A model generated the notes under the pieces. The model searched no databases, was not told where the DNA came from, and saw nothing but the letters and a program-made list of their open reading frames with translations. Shown piece by piece: positions 1 to 7,505 of a DNA stretch of 64,000 nucleotides (position 1 is its first letter; each line of letters starts with the position of its first letter). This DNA is from Rhizobium leguminosarum (GTDB lineage Bacteria; Pseudomonadota; Alphaproteobacteria; Rhizobiales; Rhizobiaceae). A program made the position numbers and the translations under genes. The stretch covers positions 2,196,501-2,260,500 of the forward strand of contig NZ_JAGIOR010000001.1 in NCBI RefSeq assembly GCF_017876795.1. The letters run 5' to 3'.

Positions 1-440
1 CCCGCGCTTTCCGCCGGGCGGTCGACGAACTCGTGCAGCCCTATGCCGGCACGAAAATCGACAAGATCGCCGGCATGGAGGCACGCGGCTTCATCCTCGG
101 CGGCGCGGTGGCGCATCAGCTTTCTTCCGGCTTCGTGCCGATCCGCAAGAAGGGAAAGCTGCCGCACGAAACCGTGCGCATCGCCTACAGCCTGGAATAT
201 GGCGTCGACGAGATGGAGATGCATCGTGACGCGGTGCAGCCCGGCGAGAAGGTGATCCTGGTCGACGACCTGATCGCCACCGGCGGCACGGCCGTGGGTG
301 CCACGAAGCTGCTGCGCCAGATCGGCGCGGAAGTGGTCGGCGCCTGCTTCGTCATCGATCTGCCGGATCTCGGCGGCCGCAGGAAGCTGGAAGAGCTCGG
401 CGTCAACGTGCACACGCTGGTCGAATTCTCCGGCCACTGA
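1..440 (+). CDS. apt: Adenine phosphoribosyltransferase, 3' part (5' end outside window)
   Basis: Apt condenses adenine with PRPP to AMP in cytosolic purine salvage. The frame is already open at the left edge (codons start at base 3), so roughly the first 35-40 residues of a usual ~180-residue protein are missing. Two family signatures are visible: MEARGFILG near the start and the type I phosphoribosyltransferase PRPP loop [14 protein letters not shown] around bases 252-293, with the two acidic residues and the TGGT turn intact. The GTG at 33 is only an internal codon and not a credible start. It converges on the MaoC pair, with 21 bases between the stop codons. Confidence 0.93.
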   Translation, partial: RAFRRAVDELVQPYAGTKIDKIAGMEARGFILGGAVAHQLSSGFVPIRKKGKLPHETVRIAYSLEYGVDEMEMHRDAVQPGEKVILVDDLIATGGTAVGATKLLRQIGAEVVGACFVIDLPDLGGRRKLEELGVNVHTLVEFSGH

Positions 441-461
441 CCCGGCATTCCGCACGCGGTG

Positions 462-929
462 TCAGTCGAATTCCAAGACGCCGCTTTCGAAGCGCATGAC
501 GGGATCGCCGTTCTGATTGACGCCTACGCAGAGGATGGTGTTGAGGTGCCAGCCCGGCCGCGACGCTAGCGGCCGGCTGGAGAGAAGGGCGACGGAATAG
601 GTCACGACGTCGCCTGGGAAGATCGGCCGCAGCCATTGCAGTTCCTGGAAACCTGGTGAAGGGCCGAGGTTCGGAGCCGTCAGGCCTCTTTGTGCGAGGG
701 CGACGCTCTGGCTTTTCCAGAAGGCGAGGAAGGTCCGCATCCAGGCGGCGGTGGTGTGCCATCCCGAAGCGCAAAGGCCGCCGAAGAGGGTATCCTTGGC
801 TGCTTCCTTGTCCACGTGAAAGCGCTGCGGATCGAAGCGCGTCGCGAAGCGGATGATGTTTTCCTCGGTGAAGGTGTAGCTGCCGATCTCGGCTTTCTCG
901 CCGACGGCATATAGTTCAGACATTCTCAT
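462..929 (-). CDS. MaoC-like hot-dog dehydratase (second gene of pair)
   Basis: A 155-residue single hot-dog domain of the MaoC/(R)-hydratase type, which hydrates or dehydrates acyl thioesters. Visible features are an early hydrophilic strand, the D-P-Q-R-F-H-V-D segment typical of the active-site loop, and the GG-L-x-ASGWHT helix shared with its neighbour. The ATG at 929 overlaps the TGA of the upstream gene as ATGA, so translation is probably coupled. The frame stays open further upstream, but that part is the shadow of the neighbour. Two adjacent MaoC domains suggest a heterodimer acting in fatty-acid or mesaconyl-type acyl-CoA metabolism; the substrate cannot be told from sequence. Confidence 0.82.
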   Translation of the reverse strand: MRMSELYAVGEKAEIGSYTFTEENIIRFATRFDPQRFHVDKEAAKDTLFGGLCASGWHTTAAWMRTFLAFWKSQSVALAQRGLTAPNLGPSPGFQELQWLRPIFPGDVVTYSVALLSSRPLASRPGWHLNTILCVGVNQNGDPVMRFESGVLEFD

Positions 930-1429
930 GCCAATACCTCCGAGCTCACGCCGATGCCCGGCGCGGAGCGTATGCGGATCATGACCGAATTTTCCGAGAG
1001 ACAAACGAGTTCGCCGCGCTGGTTTTCCACCTCGTGACGGAACTTGACGATGCCCATGCCGGAGCGCGAGCGCATCGTCCGGGCTTCGAGCACGGTCGAG
1101 TGGCCTTGCAGCGTGTCGCCTGCCAGCACCGGCTTGCGCCATTCCATCAGGTCTATGCCCGGCGCACCCTCGCAGAGCGCGTTCAGGATATAGCTGTCGG
1201 CCATCATGCGCATGAGCATCGAAGAGGTATGCCAGCCGGAGGCCGCGAGCCCGCCTAGAATGCTGGCGCGGCCGGCAGCCTCGTCGAGATGCATCGGCTG
1301 CTGATCGAATTCCCGCGCGAATTCGATGATTTCCTCGGCCAGCACGTGCTTCGGGCCGAGGGCGAAGCGGCGGCCGGGCTGGAAATCCTCTAGGGAAAGC
1401 TTTTCTGCCGTCATTCGTACCTCCGCCAT
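926..1429 (-). CDS. MaoC-like hot-dog dehydratase (first gene of pair)
   Basis: A 167-residue MaoC-family protein. It carries the F-x-x-E/D-F-D-x-Q-x-x-H-x-D active-site segment (residues ~39-50), followed by GGLAASGWHTSSM, close to the corresponding segment of the downstream gene. This argues for an old tandem duplication. The start at 1429 is used here; an ATG five codons later (1414) is equally possible. The two genes form a leftward operon with a 4-base overlap. Upstream lie two palindromic repeats that separate it from the divergent DUF2157 gene. Family membership is secure; substrate and pathway are not. Confidence 0.82.
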   Translation of the reverse strand: MAEVRMTAEKLSLEDFQPGRRFALGPKHVLAEEIIEFAREFDQQPMHLDEAAGRASILGGLAASGWHTSSMLMRMMADSYILNALCEGAPGIDLMEWRKPVLAGDTLQGHSTVLEARTMRSRSGMGIVKFRHEVENQRGELVCLSENSVMIRIRSAPGIGVSSEVLA

Positions 1430-1440
1430 ATGCAGCGCCT

Positions 1441-1489
1441 AGAACAGGATGTTTTAGGCCGGGTCGGCCTAAAAGCTGATTCCTGTTCT
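1441..1489. repeat. Nested palindrome, RIME-like intergenic element
   Basis: Outer arms AGAACAGGA (1441-1449) and TCCTGTTCT (1481-1489) are perfect, and inside them TTTTAGGCC (1452-1460) pairs perfectly with GGCCTAAAA (1466-1474) around a 5-base loop. It lies between divergent genes, so it is not a terminator by position. The structure fits the short mosaic palindromes scattered between rhizobial genes. Confidence 0.7.
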
Positions 1490-1501
1490 AAATTAAATAG
1501 T

Positions 1502-1553
1502 TAGAGCATGATGTCATGAGAAAACCGCTTACACTTTTCGGCATCATGCTCTA
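1502..1553. repeat. Palindromic intergenic repeat (TAGAGCATGATG type)
   Basis: Perfect 12-base arms TAGAGCATGATG (1502-1513) and CATCATGCTCTA (1542-1553) enclose a core with a GAAAA/TTTTC pair. I recognise this sequence type as a frequent intergenic repeat of Rhizobium genomes. With the previous palindrome it makes a two-hairpin module of about 110 bases, like other RIME-type elements. Confidence 0.7.
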
Positions 1554-1606
1554 GTGCTTACAATAGCATCCGCGCGGGCTCAATGATTCCGGGGAGATAA
1601 ACCGGT

Positions 1607-2710
1607 ATGACGGAACTAAGGTCGATACTCGACGAGGCAGCGCGCCAAGGGCTGATTTCACCGGAGGCGGGCGGGCGGCTTCTGCCGTTCCTGAGCGAAC
1701 GCGGCGTCGCTGTCGTCGGAGATCCCGCCGGCGTCGCCGAGGTGCAGCCGGCCATGGCGGCGGAAGGGCGGGCGTGGTCAGATACCGAGACGCCGCGTTT
1801 CGTGCGCGGCTTCCACGACGTGCTGATCACTATCGGCGTTGTCGTGGCGCTTTGCGGCCTCTGGGGGCTTGCCGCACTTTATGCCGTGCTGCCTGCCATC
1901 ATCGTGCTTTCGGAAATCCTGGTGCACCGCCAGCGGCTTGCCCTGCCGGCCGTCAGCCTGACGATCGCGCTGTTCTGCTGGACATGCCTGCTGATGTCCC
2001 GTTTCTTCCCGCCGTGGACGCCGACCTCCCAATCCTTCGGAGCGGAGGCGACGCAGTTCGTCGCCGGCTTCCCGATCATCCTCGGCGCTTATTATGTCCG
2101 CTATCGCGTGCCGCTGTCGCTTGCGCTCTGCATCATGTCGGTGCTTGCTTTCGTCCTCACTCTGCTTTTGCGGCTGGTGCAATGGGCGAGCAGCAATCCG
2201 GCGTTTTTCCTCGATCATCCCGTCGTGTTGGCGCTGCTTGCCCTTATCTGCGCGCTCGGACTGTTTGCCATGGCGCTCTATTTCGATCTCGGCGACCGGC
2301 TGCGACGGACGACGCGTTCCGACATCGCTTTCTGGCTGCATCTCGGCGCCGCGCCGGCGCTGCTCTACAGCACGGTTTCCCTGCTGTCGTTCGGGGGAGA
2401 CGTCCGTATCTTCGACGTCGCGAACATGTCGGCGCGGACACCTGCAGTCGTTGCGACGGTGACGGCGCTGATGCTGATCGGTCTCATCATCGACCGGCGC
2501 GCCTTCGTGACATCAGGGCTGCTGTCGCTCGGCGTGGCGATCTTCAGCGTCTTCCGGCAGGGAAGCGCCACAGCCGATACCTATATCTTCTCGACGCTGA
2601 TCGTCGTCGGCGCAATCGTATTGATCATTGGCACCGGTTGGATGCCGCTTCGGCGGCTGGTGCTGCGTGCACTGCCGCCGGCAATCGCAAACAGACTGCC
2701 GCCGGGCTAA
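1607..2710 (+). CDS. DUF2157-type polytopic membrane protein
   Basis: A 367-residue protein. A soluble N-terminal segment (residues ~1-70; MTELRSILDEAARQGLISPE and on) resembles the DUF2157 leader. About nine or ten hydrophobic helices follow to the C-terminus, separated by short loops with DR and RR pairs, so it is an inner-membrane protein. No catalytic motif is visible and the role of the family is unknown. It stands alone: palindromic repeats precede it and ychF converges from the other side, leaving 17 bases between the stops. The start has a GGGGAGAT-like ribosome site at a suitable distance. Confidence 0.7.
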   Translation: MTELRSILDEAARQGLISPEAGGRLLPFLSERGVAVVGDPAGVAEVQPAMAAEGRAWSDTETPRFVRGFHDVLITIGVVVALCGLWGLAALYAVLPAIIVLSEILVHRQRLALPAVSLTIALFCWTCLLMSRFFPPWTPTSQSFGAEATQFVAGFPIILGAYYVRYRVPLSLALCIMSVLAFVLTLLLRLVQWASSNPAFFLDHPVVLALLALICALGLFAMALYFDLGDRLRRTTRSDIAFWLHLGAAPALLYSTVSLLSFGGDVRIFDVANMSARTPAVVATVTALMLIGLIIDRRAFVTSGLLSLGVAIFSVFRQGSATADTYIFSTLIVVGAIVLIIGTGWMPLRRLVLRALPPAIANRLPPG

Positions 2711-2727
2711 GGCGGCAGCGTTTTCAC

Positions 2728-3831
2728 TTATGTATTGAAACGGAAGTGGATGACGTCGCCGTCCTGGACGACGTATTCCTTGCCTTCGTCACGCGCCTTG
2801 CCGGCATCCTTGGCGCCGACTTCGCCGTTGAATTTGATGTAATCGTCATAGGCGATGGTGTTGGCGCGGATGAAGCCGCGCTCGAAATCCGAATGGATGA
2901 CGCCGGCTGCCTGCGGCGCCTTGGTGCCGCGTTCGATCGTCCAGGCGCGCGTTTCCTTCGGGCCGACGGTGAAATAGGTGATGAGGTGGAGCAGCTTGTA
3001 GCCGGCGCGGATCAGTCGGTCGAGGCCTGCCTCGTCAAGGTCGAGGGCGGATAGGAATTCCTTGGCCTCATCCTCGGGAAGCTGAGCGACCTCAGCCTCG
3101 ATCGCCGCCGAGATGACGACGGTTTCGGCACCCTGTTCCCGAGCCATGACGGCGACGGCCTCGGTGAATTCGTTGCCGGTTGAAGCCTCAGCCTCGGCGA
3201 CGTTGCAGACGTAGAGCACCGGATGCGAGGTCAAAAGGTTGAGGCTCTTGAGGATTACGATTTCCTCGGCATCGAGCGTCGACAACAGCGTACGCACCGG
3301 CTTGCCTTCATTCAGCAGCTTCAGCGACGCTTCCATGATCGGCAGCATCGCCATCGACTCCTTGTCCTTGCCGGTGGCGCGCTTGCGCGTCTGCTCGGTG
3401 CGGCGCTCCAGGCTTTCGAGATCGGCGAGCATCAACTCGGTCTCGATCGTCTCGGCATCGGCGACAGGATTGATGCGGCCTTCGACATGGGTAATGTCGC
3501 TGTCTTCGAAGCAGCGCAGCACATGGACGATGGCATCGACTTCGCGGATGTTGGCGAGGAACTGGTTGCCGAGGCCCTCACCCTTCGAGGCGCCGCGCAC
3601 GAGGCCTGCGATGTCGACGAAGGAGATGCGGGTCGGGATCAACTCCTTCGACTTGGCGATGTCGGCAAGCTTACGCATGCGCGGATCGGGCACGGCGACT
3701 TCGCCGGTGTTCGGCTCGATGGTGCAGAAGGGATAGTTCGCCGCCTGTGCCGCGGCCGTCTTGGTGAGTGCGTTGAAGAGGGTCGATTTGCCGACGTTCG
3801 GCAGACCGACGATGCCGCATTTGAAACCCAT
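2728..3831 (-). CDS. ychF: Ribosome-binding ATPase YchF (Obg family)
   Basis: YchF/OLA1 is a conserved Obg-related P-loop protein that prefers ATP and binds ribosomes. At 367 residues it is full length. Residues 9-17 are the P-loop LPNVGKST. The G3 region reads VDIAGLVRGASKGEGLG. The G4 position is the atypical N-x-x-E (CNVAEAE) instead of NKxD, which is the hallmark of YchF. A TGS domain closes the C-terminus (ending GDVIHFRFNT). An IS5-type element begins only 71 bases upstream of the ATG, so the native promoter has probably been displaced or shortened. Confidence 0.96.
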   Translation of the reverse strand: MGFKCGIVGLPNVGKSTLFNALTKTAAAQAANYPFCTIEPNTGEVAVPDPRMRKLADIAKSKELIPTRISFVDIAGLVRGASKGEGLGNQFLANIREVDAIVHVLRCFEDSDITHVEGRINPVADAETIETELMLADLESLERRTEQTRKRATGKDKESMAMLPIMEASLKLLNEGKPVRTLLSTLDAEEIVILKSLNLLTSHPVLYVCNVAEAEASTGNEFTEAVAVMAREQGAETVVISAAIEAEVAQLPEDEAKEFLSALDLDEAGLDRLIRAGYKLLHLITYFTVGPKETRAWTIERGTKAPQAAGVIHSDFERGFIRANTIAYDDYIKFNGEVGAKDAGKARDEGKEYVVQDGDVIHFRFNT

Positions 3832-3902
3832 GGCGAATACCTGCTGTTCTTAAATTCGTTGTTGGTGCCTATGGGATAAAGGAGCAATGTGGTCAAGTCT
3901 TA

Positions 3903-4835
3903 GAGTCTGACTCGAAAAGGTTTCAACGATATCCGTATCTTGCCAGCCGCCTGGTGAGCATTCGGATGTGAGCGATGGTTATCCAGGCTTCTGCTGAAGC
4001 GATGGATGTCTCGAAGTCCTTGGCCAATCTTCTGCATCGTCCCAGCCAGGCGAACGTCCTCTCGACGACCCAGCGGCGCGGCAGGATTTCGAAACCCTTG
4101 GCCTTGTCGGTACGCTTGATAATTTCGAGTGTCCATTTTCCTATTTTCTGCAGCCGCTTTTTCAGCTTGTCGCCCGCATAGCCGCCATCGGCGAAGACAT
4201 GAAGGAGCCACGGCCATCGGTTGCGGATAGATTTCAGGAGATCGGGAGCGCCGTCGCGGTCCTGGATATCAGCGCTGTGCACCATGAGGCCGACCATCAG
4301 CCCGAGCGTATCAACAATGATGTGGCGCTTGCGGCCCTTGATCTTCTTACCCGCATCAAAGCCCCGAATACCGCCGCTTTCAGTAGTTTTGACGCTTTGG
4401 CTGTCGATGGCGCCAGCCGTCGGTGAAGCTTCCTTCCCGTCCAGCTCCCGTGCCTCCATGACGAGGTGGTGGTTGATCCGTGGCCAAAGACCCATTGCCC
4501 GCCATTCATAGAAATACCGCTGCACCGTTGAACAGGGCGGAAAGTCCTTCGGCAGCATCCGCCACTGGCAGCCTGTCGAAGCGATATAGAGAAGGGCGTT
4601 TAAAACCTCGCGCAGATCGGTCTTGCGTGGCCGGCCCAGGCGCCGTGGCGCGGGCATGAACGGCGCAATAAATTCCCATTCGCGATCGGTAACATCGCTT
4701 GCATATCGGCTCGTCCGACGGACATATTGCTGTCGGGTGGTTTCAGTCCAGGCCATTGTGCACTCCATCGAATCTTCGCAAATCCGAGGGAATCACAACT
4801 GGCTGAAATCACTCATATCTTTTTGGGGCAGCCTC
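3903..4835 (-). mobile_element. IS5-family insertion sequence, IS1031-like group, 933 bp
   Basis: The left end GAGTCTGACTCGAAAAG (3903-3919) and the inverted right end GAGGCTGCCCCAAAAAG (complement of 4819-4835) match at 13 of 17 positions. The element is flanked by a direct TTA (3900-3902 and 4836-4838). It holds a single intact transposase gene filling nearly the whole element. A 3-bp TNA target duplication, one ORF and ~930 bp are the features I know for the IS1031 group of IS5. It sits between ychF and clpS and interrupts no recognisable gene. Intact ends and ORF suggest recent insertion. Confidence 0.88.
3923..4768 (-). CDS. IS5-family DDE transposase
   Basis: A 281-residue transposase with an N-terminal DUF4096-like domain (residues ~25-100, SDVTDREWEFIAPFMP) and a DDE core. 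Likely catalytic residues are D122 in IDSQSVKTTE, D194 in VFADGGYAGD and E236 in WVVERTFAWLGR, the last within the Y/W-R-E-K signature typical of IS4/IS5 enzymes. The frame is intact, so the element may be active. An ATG four codons downstream (4756) is an alternative start. The gene ends 20 bases inside the left terminal repeat. Confidence 0.92.
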   Translation of the reverse strand: MECTMAWTETTRQQYVRRTSRYASDVTDREWEFIAPFMPAPRRLGRPRKTDLREVLNALLYIASTGCQWRMLPKDFPPCSTVQRYFYEWRAMGLWPRINHHLVMEARELDGKEASPTAGAIDSQSVKTTESGGIRGFDAGKKIKGRKRHIIVDTLGLMVGLMVHSADIQDRDGAPDLLKSIRNRWPWLLHVFADGGYAGDKLKKRLQKIGKWTLEIIKRTDKAKGFEILPRRWVVERTFAWLGRCRRLAKDFETSIASAEAWITIAHIRMLTRRLARYGYR

Positions 4836-5084
4836 TTAGAGAGCTTTTACCTTGCTCACTTGCCGATGGATCGGTGCTGACCTATTCTTGATGGCGACGG
4901 GGATTTCGACGCACGGCGGATGTCGTCAGTATGCCGGTCACCACTTGACCCTCTCGATGCCAGACTGGCGTTGCTGCTCATTCAAAGCCGGGAATTACGA
5001 CGGCGGCCTGTCGAAAACTCGTCATCGACAATGATTCAATGGTTTTGACATTTCCTGACCCATGTCAACGGGTGGATTTTTCCG
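4836..5084. other. Intergenic stretch between IS and clpS
   Basis: About 250 bases of non-coding sequence between the right IS flank and clpS. It carries the original upstream region of both ychF and clpS, now divided by the IS. I see no convincing long reading frame, tRNA or hairpin. The AT-rich TTTTGACA-like segment at about 5041-5050 could be a -35 region for clpS, but I find no clear -10. Confidence 0.4.
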
Positions 5085-5396
5085 ATGAGTGACAATGACA
5101 TTGCCCTTAAGCCGAAGACCAAGGTGAAGCTAAAGCTGGACAAGCCGAAGCTCTACAAAGTCATTCTCGTCAATGACGATTATACCCCGCGCGAGTTGGT
5201 CATCGTGATCCTGAAGTCCGTCTTCCGTATGAGCGAGGAGACTGGCTACCGGGTGATGATGACCGCGCACAAGCTCGGCTCCTGCGTGGTCGTGGTCTGC
5301 GCCAGGGATATTGCCGAGACCAAGGCCAAGGAGGGCATAGACCTTGCGAAGGAAATGGGCTTTCCGTTGATGTTCACGACGGAGCCGGAGGAATAA
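5085..5396 (+). CDS. clpS2: ClpS-type adaptor, ClpS2-like
   Basis: ClpS hands N-degron substrates to ClpAP. This 103-residue protein has the ClpS core: YKVILVNDDYTPRE (residues ~24-37), with the Asn-Asp-Asp substrate pocket, a conserved His in MMTAHKLGS, and DIAETKAKE. It differs from classical ClpS at the position of the E. coli gatekeeper Met40, where the T-P-M-E motif reads T-P-R-E. The lysine-rich N-terminus (KPKTKVKLKLDKPK) is also unusual. Alphaproteobacteria such as Agrobacterium have two ClpS proteins and this resembles the second. There is no clpA beside it; the IS is upstream and a convergent GNAT gene downstream. Confidence 0.85.
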   Translation: MSDNDIALKPKTKVKLKLDKPKLYKVILVNDDYTPRELVIVILKSVFRMSEETGYRVMMTAHKLGSCVVVVCARDIAETKAKEGIDLAKEMGFPLMFTTEPEE

Positions 5397-5404
5397 GTTC
5401 GGGT

Positions 5405-5866
5405 TCAGGGCCGGCGGATCTGAAAGCCGGTCTTACCTCGCACGAAGCCGCAGTTCTCGTAGAAACGATGCGTTGCCGGGTTCGTCGAGCCGGTCAGCAG
5501 CATCACCTTGTAACAGCCGGCTTTCCAGGCCTCAGTCACCGCATGGCCGATGACGGCGCCGGCATAACCGCGCTGGCGGTGATCGGCATGGGTGACGACG
5601 TTTTCAATCAGCGCATAGGAGGCGCCGTTCCGCGTCAGGTTTGGCACGACGATCAGGGTGGCGGTTGCAGCGGCGAAATCACCGGCAAAGCCGCTGAAAA
5701 CAGTCATGCCGGGCTGGGCGAGGATGGCGGAGAAGCGTTCTTCGGCCGTGGCCTCGTCGAGAACCGGATCCGCCGGGTTCAAATGCCGGTAGAGGGTGGT
5801 TAGCCCCGGCAGATCGCCGGCAGTTGCTGGGCGAATGGCGAAATCCTGGTCCGGCACCGGCCTCAT
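5405..5866 (-). CDS. GNAT-family N-acetyltransferase
   Basis: A 153-residue protein with a full GNAT fold: [14 protein letters not shown] at the N-terminus, acetyl-CoA motif A as [15 protein letters not shown] (R-x-x-G-x-A/G type) around residues 100-115, and the C-terminal N-P-A-x-H-R-F-Y-E-x-x-GF motif. The substrate is unknown. The ATG at 5866 overlaps the pth stop as ATGA, which fixes the start and indicates coupling to pth. The frame continues open upstream, but only as a shadow of pth. Confidence 0.85.
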   Translation of the reverse strand: MRPVPDQDFAIRPATAGDLPGLTTLYRHLNPADPVLDEATAEERFSAILAQPGMTVFSGFAGDFAAATATLIVVPNLTRNGASYALIENVVTHADHRQRGYAGAVIGHAVTEAWKAGCYKVMLLTGSTNPATHRFYENCGFVRGKTGFQIRRP

Positions 5867-6594
5867 TCCCCCTTGTTGCCGAACATCTTCTTCAGAATAT
5901 CGGCCATCGGGCCGGTGGCCAGCACCTTCGGCTGATTGTGATTGCGGGCCTGGTGGATATGCGACTGGCCGGCCGGCTTTTTTTCGGTCGTCTTGTTTTC
6001 CTTCCGCGGCTTCTCCTCCTCGGCCTTGCCGCCGAGCGCCAGCGCGATCTTGTTCATCAGCTGCGAATCCTCGTTTCGCACCAGCATGTCGGCATTGTCG
6101 GCAAGCGTGTCGAGAAGCGGCTCCAGCCAGGCCTTGTCGGCCTTGGCGAAATCGCCGAGCACGTGGTTCTGCACCATTTCCTTGACGCCGGGATGGCCGA
6201 TGCCGAGGCGCAGCCGCCGGTATTCCCTGCCGCAATGGGCGTCGAGCGACCGGATGCCGTTGTGGCCGCCATGGCCGCCGCCGGTCTTCAGCCGCGCTTT
6301 ACCGGGGGGAAGGTCGAGTTCGTCGTAGATCGCCACAAGGTCGGCGGGCTCGAGTTTGTAGAAGCGCATCGCCTCGCCGACGGCCTCACCGGAAAGATTC
6401 ATAAAGGTCTGCGGCTTGATCAGCAGCACCTTCCCGCCGCCGAGTTCGCCTTCGGCGATTTCGGCCCTGAACTTCTTCGACCAGGGCGAGAAGCTGTGGC
6501 GCTGCTGAATGGCGTCGACGGCCATGAAGCCGATATTGTGGCGGTTGCCGGCGTATTTGCTGCCGGGATTGCCGAGACCCGCGATGATCAGCAT
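5863..6594 (-). CDS. pth: Peptidyl-tRNA hydrolase with C-terminal extension
   Basis: Pth releases tRNA from peptidyl-tRNAs dropped by stalled ribosomes. The catalytic set is present: N9 (LGNPGSKY), H19 (RHNIGF), N66 (FMNLSGE), D91 ([10 protein letters not shown]) and N112 (GHNGIRS). At 243 residues it is about 50 longer than the E. coli enzyme. The extra C-terminal tail (from ~190: [20 protein letters not shown]) is charged and lysine-rich, probably disordered, possibly RNA-binding. In many bacteria rplY and pth are neighbours; here they point the same way but are ~3.5 kb apart, separated by a binding-protein gene and a GGDEF/EAL gene. A GNAT gene is coupled downstream. Confidence 0.95.
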   Translation of the reverse strand: MLIIAGLGNPGSKYAGNRHNIGFMAVDAIQQRHSFSPWSKKFRAEIAEGELGGGKVLLIKPQTFMNLSGEAVGEAMRFYKLEPADLVAIYDELDLPPGKARLKTGGGHGGHNGIRSLDAHCGREYRRLRLGIGHPGVKEMVQNHVLGDFAKADKAWLEPLLDTLADNADMLVRNEDSQLMNKIALALGGKAEEEKPRKENKTTEKKPAGQSHIHQARNHNQPKVLATGPMADILKKMFGNKGE

Positions 6595-6686
6595 GGCCTG
6601 TCCTTCTTCGCTAGAACGTCCCGACGTTCACCACCGCGAAACGATGGCAAAGTCAAGCGGAAAGGGCATGAGCCAGTTGAGCAGAA

Positions 6687-7403
6687 TTACTCCGACAGGT
6701 TCATGCCGTATTTCAGGAAGATCTGCTTCTGGTCGCCATCGGCGATCAGCTTGTCGAGGGCAGCCTGCATCCTGGCGAGCAGATCGTCCGGAAAGCTTTT
6801 CTCGCAGGCTATGCCCATCGGCTGGGCGGAGAGTACGGTCACCATTTCCACCGGCTGGTCGGCCTTCAGCTTTTCGAAATAGAGTTCGGAGATCGGCATC
6901 ATGTCGATGCGTCCGCCGAGCAGCTTGCGTAGCGTCGCGTTGAAGTCGCTGGCGACATCGAGCTTGGTGAAGCCCTTCTCCTTCAGGATCGTCTCGGTAT
7001 AATCCTCGCGTTGGGTGCCGACCGTGTATTTCTTCGCCTCGTCCAGCGTATTGGCGGTGACGCCCGAACCCTTGCGGGTGATCAGGATGTTGCGATCGAT
7101 GAGCAGCGGCTCGACCCATTTGAACAACGGGTCGCGTGCCCCATTGTGGGCGGTCGCGAAGACACAGGTCATCGGCGCCGTGCGGGCAAGGCCGAAGGCG
7201 CGCGCCCACGGCATGACCTCGATTGTGTAGTCGACGCCGATCGCGGCCATCACCTTTTCGACCTGCTCGACGGTCGCGCCCTTGATCTCCTTGCCTTCGC
7301 GATAGTTGAAGGGGGCATAATCCTCGGTGGTGAAAGTCACCGTTTGCGCATGGGCAGCGCCGGGCAGCGCCAGGCATGCGAGAAGCAGGAGCTTTTTGAT
7401 CAC
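6687..7403 (-). CDS. Periplasmic solute-binding protein, amino-acid type (SBP_bac_3)
   Basis: A 238-residue secreted binding protein. The GTG at 7403 is chosen because GGAG lies five bases upstream and it gives a clean signal peptide (VIKKLLLLACLALPGAAHA, cleavage after AHA). The mature part begins TVTFTTEDYAPFNY, characteristic of family-3 amino-acid binding proteins and of the transporter-less members related to them. No permease or ATPase gene lies beside it, so it either works with a distant ABC transporter or has a sensing role. Its leftward orientation matches pth and the downstream genes. Confidence 0.82.
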   Translation of the reverse strand: MIKKLLLLACLALPGAAHAQTVTFTTEDYAPFNYREGKEIKGATVEQVEKVMAAIGVDYTIEVMPWARAFGLARTAPMTCVFATAHNGARDPLFKWVEPLLIDRNILITRKGSGVTANTLDEAKKYTVGTQREDYTETILKEKGFTKLDVASDFNATLRKLLGGRIDMMPISELYFEKLKADQPVEMVTVLSAQPMGIACEKSFPDDLLARMQAALDKLIADGDQKQIFLKYGMNLSE

Positions 7404-7505
7404 ATCATCTCCGTCGTTCCCGCTGCATAATTCCTTAAAATTATGCAGCAATTCAAATTGCTACAGCGTCCTTTGCGCGTCTGAAAAGACGTGCGGCGCT
7501 GTCGT

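Noticed and set aside
1774..3054. A 426-codon open frame on the plus strand across DUF2157 and ychF
   Set aside because: Arg/Ala/His-rich composition with no domain; it is the shadow of two well-supported genes in other frames.
3903..4835. IS interrupting a gene
   Set aside because: Joining the flanks after removal of the element and one TTA gives no continuous reading frame that I can recognise.
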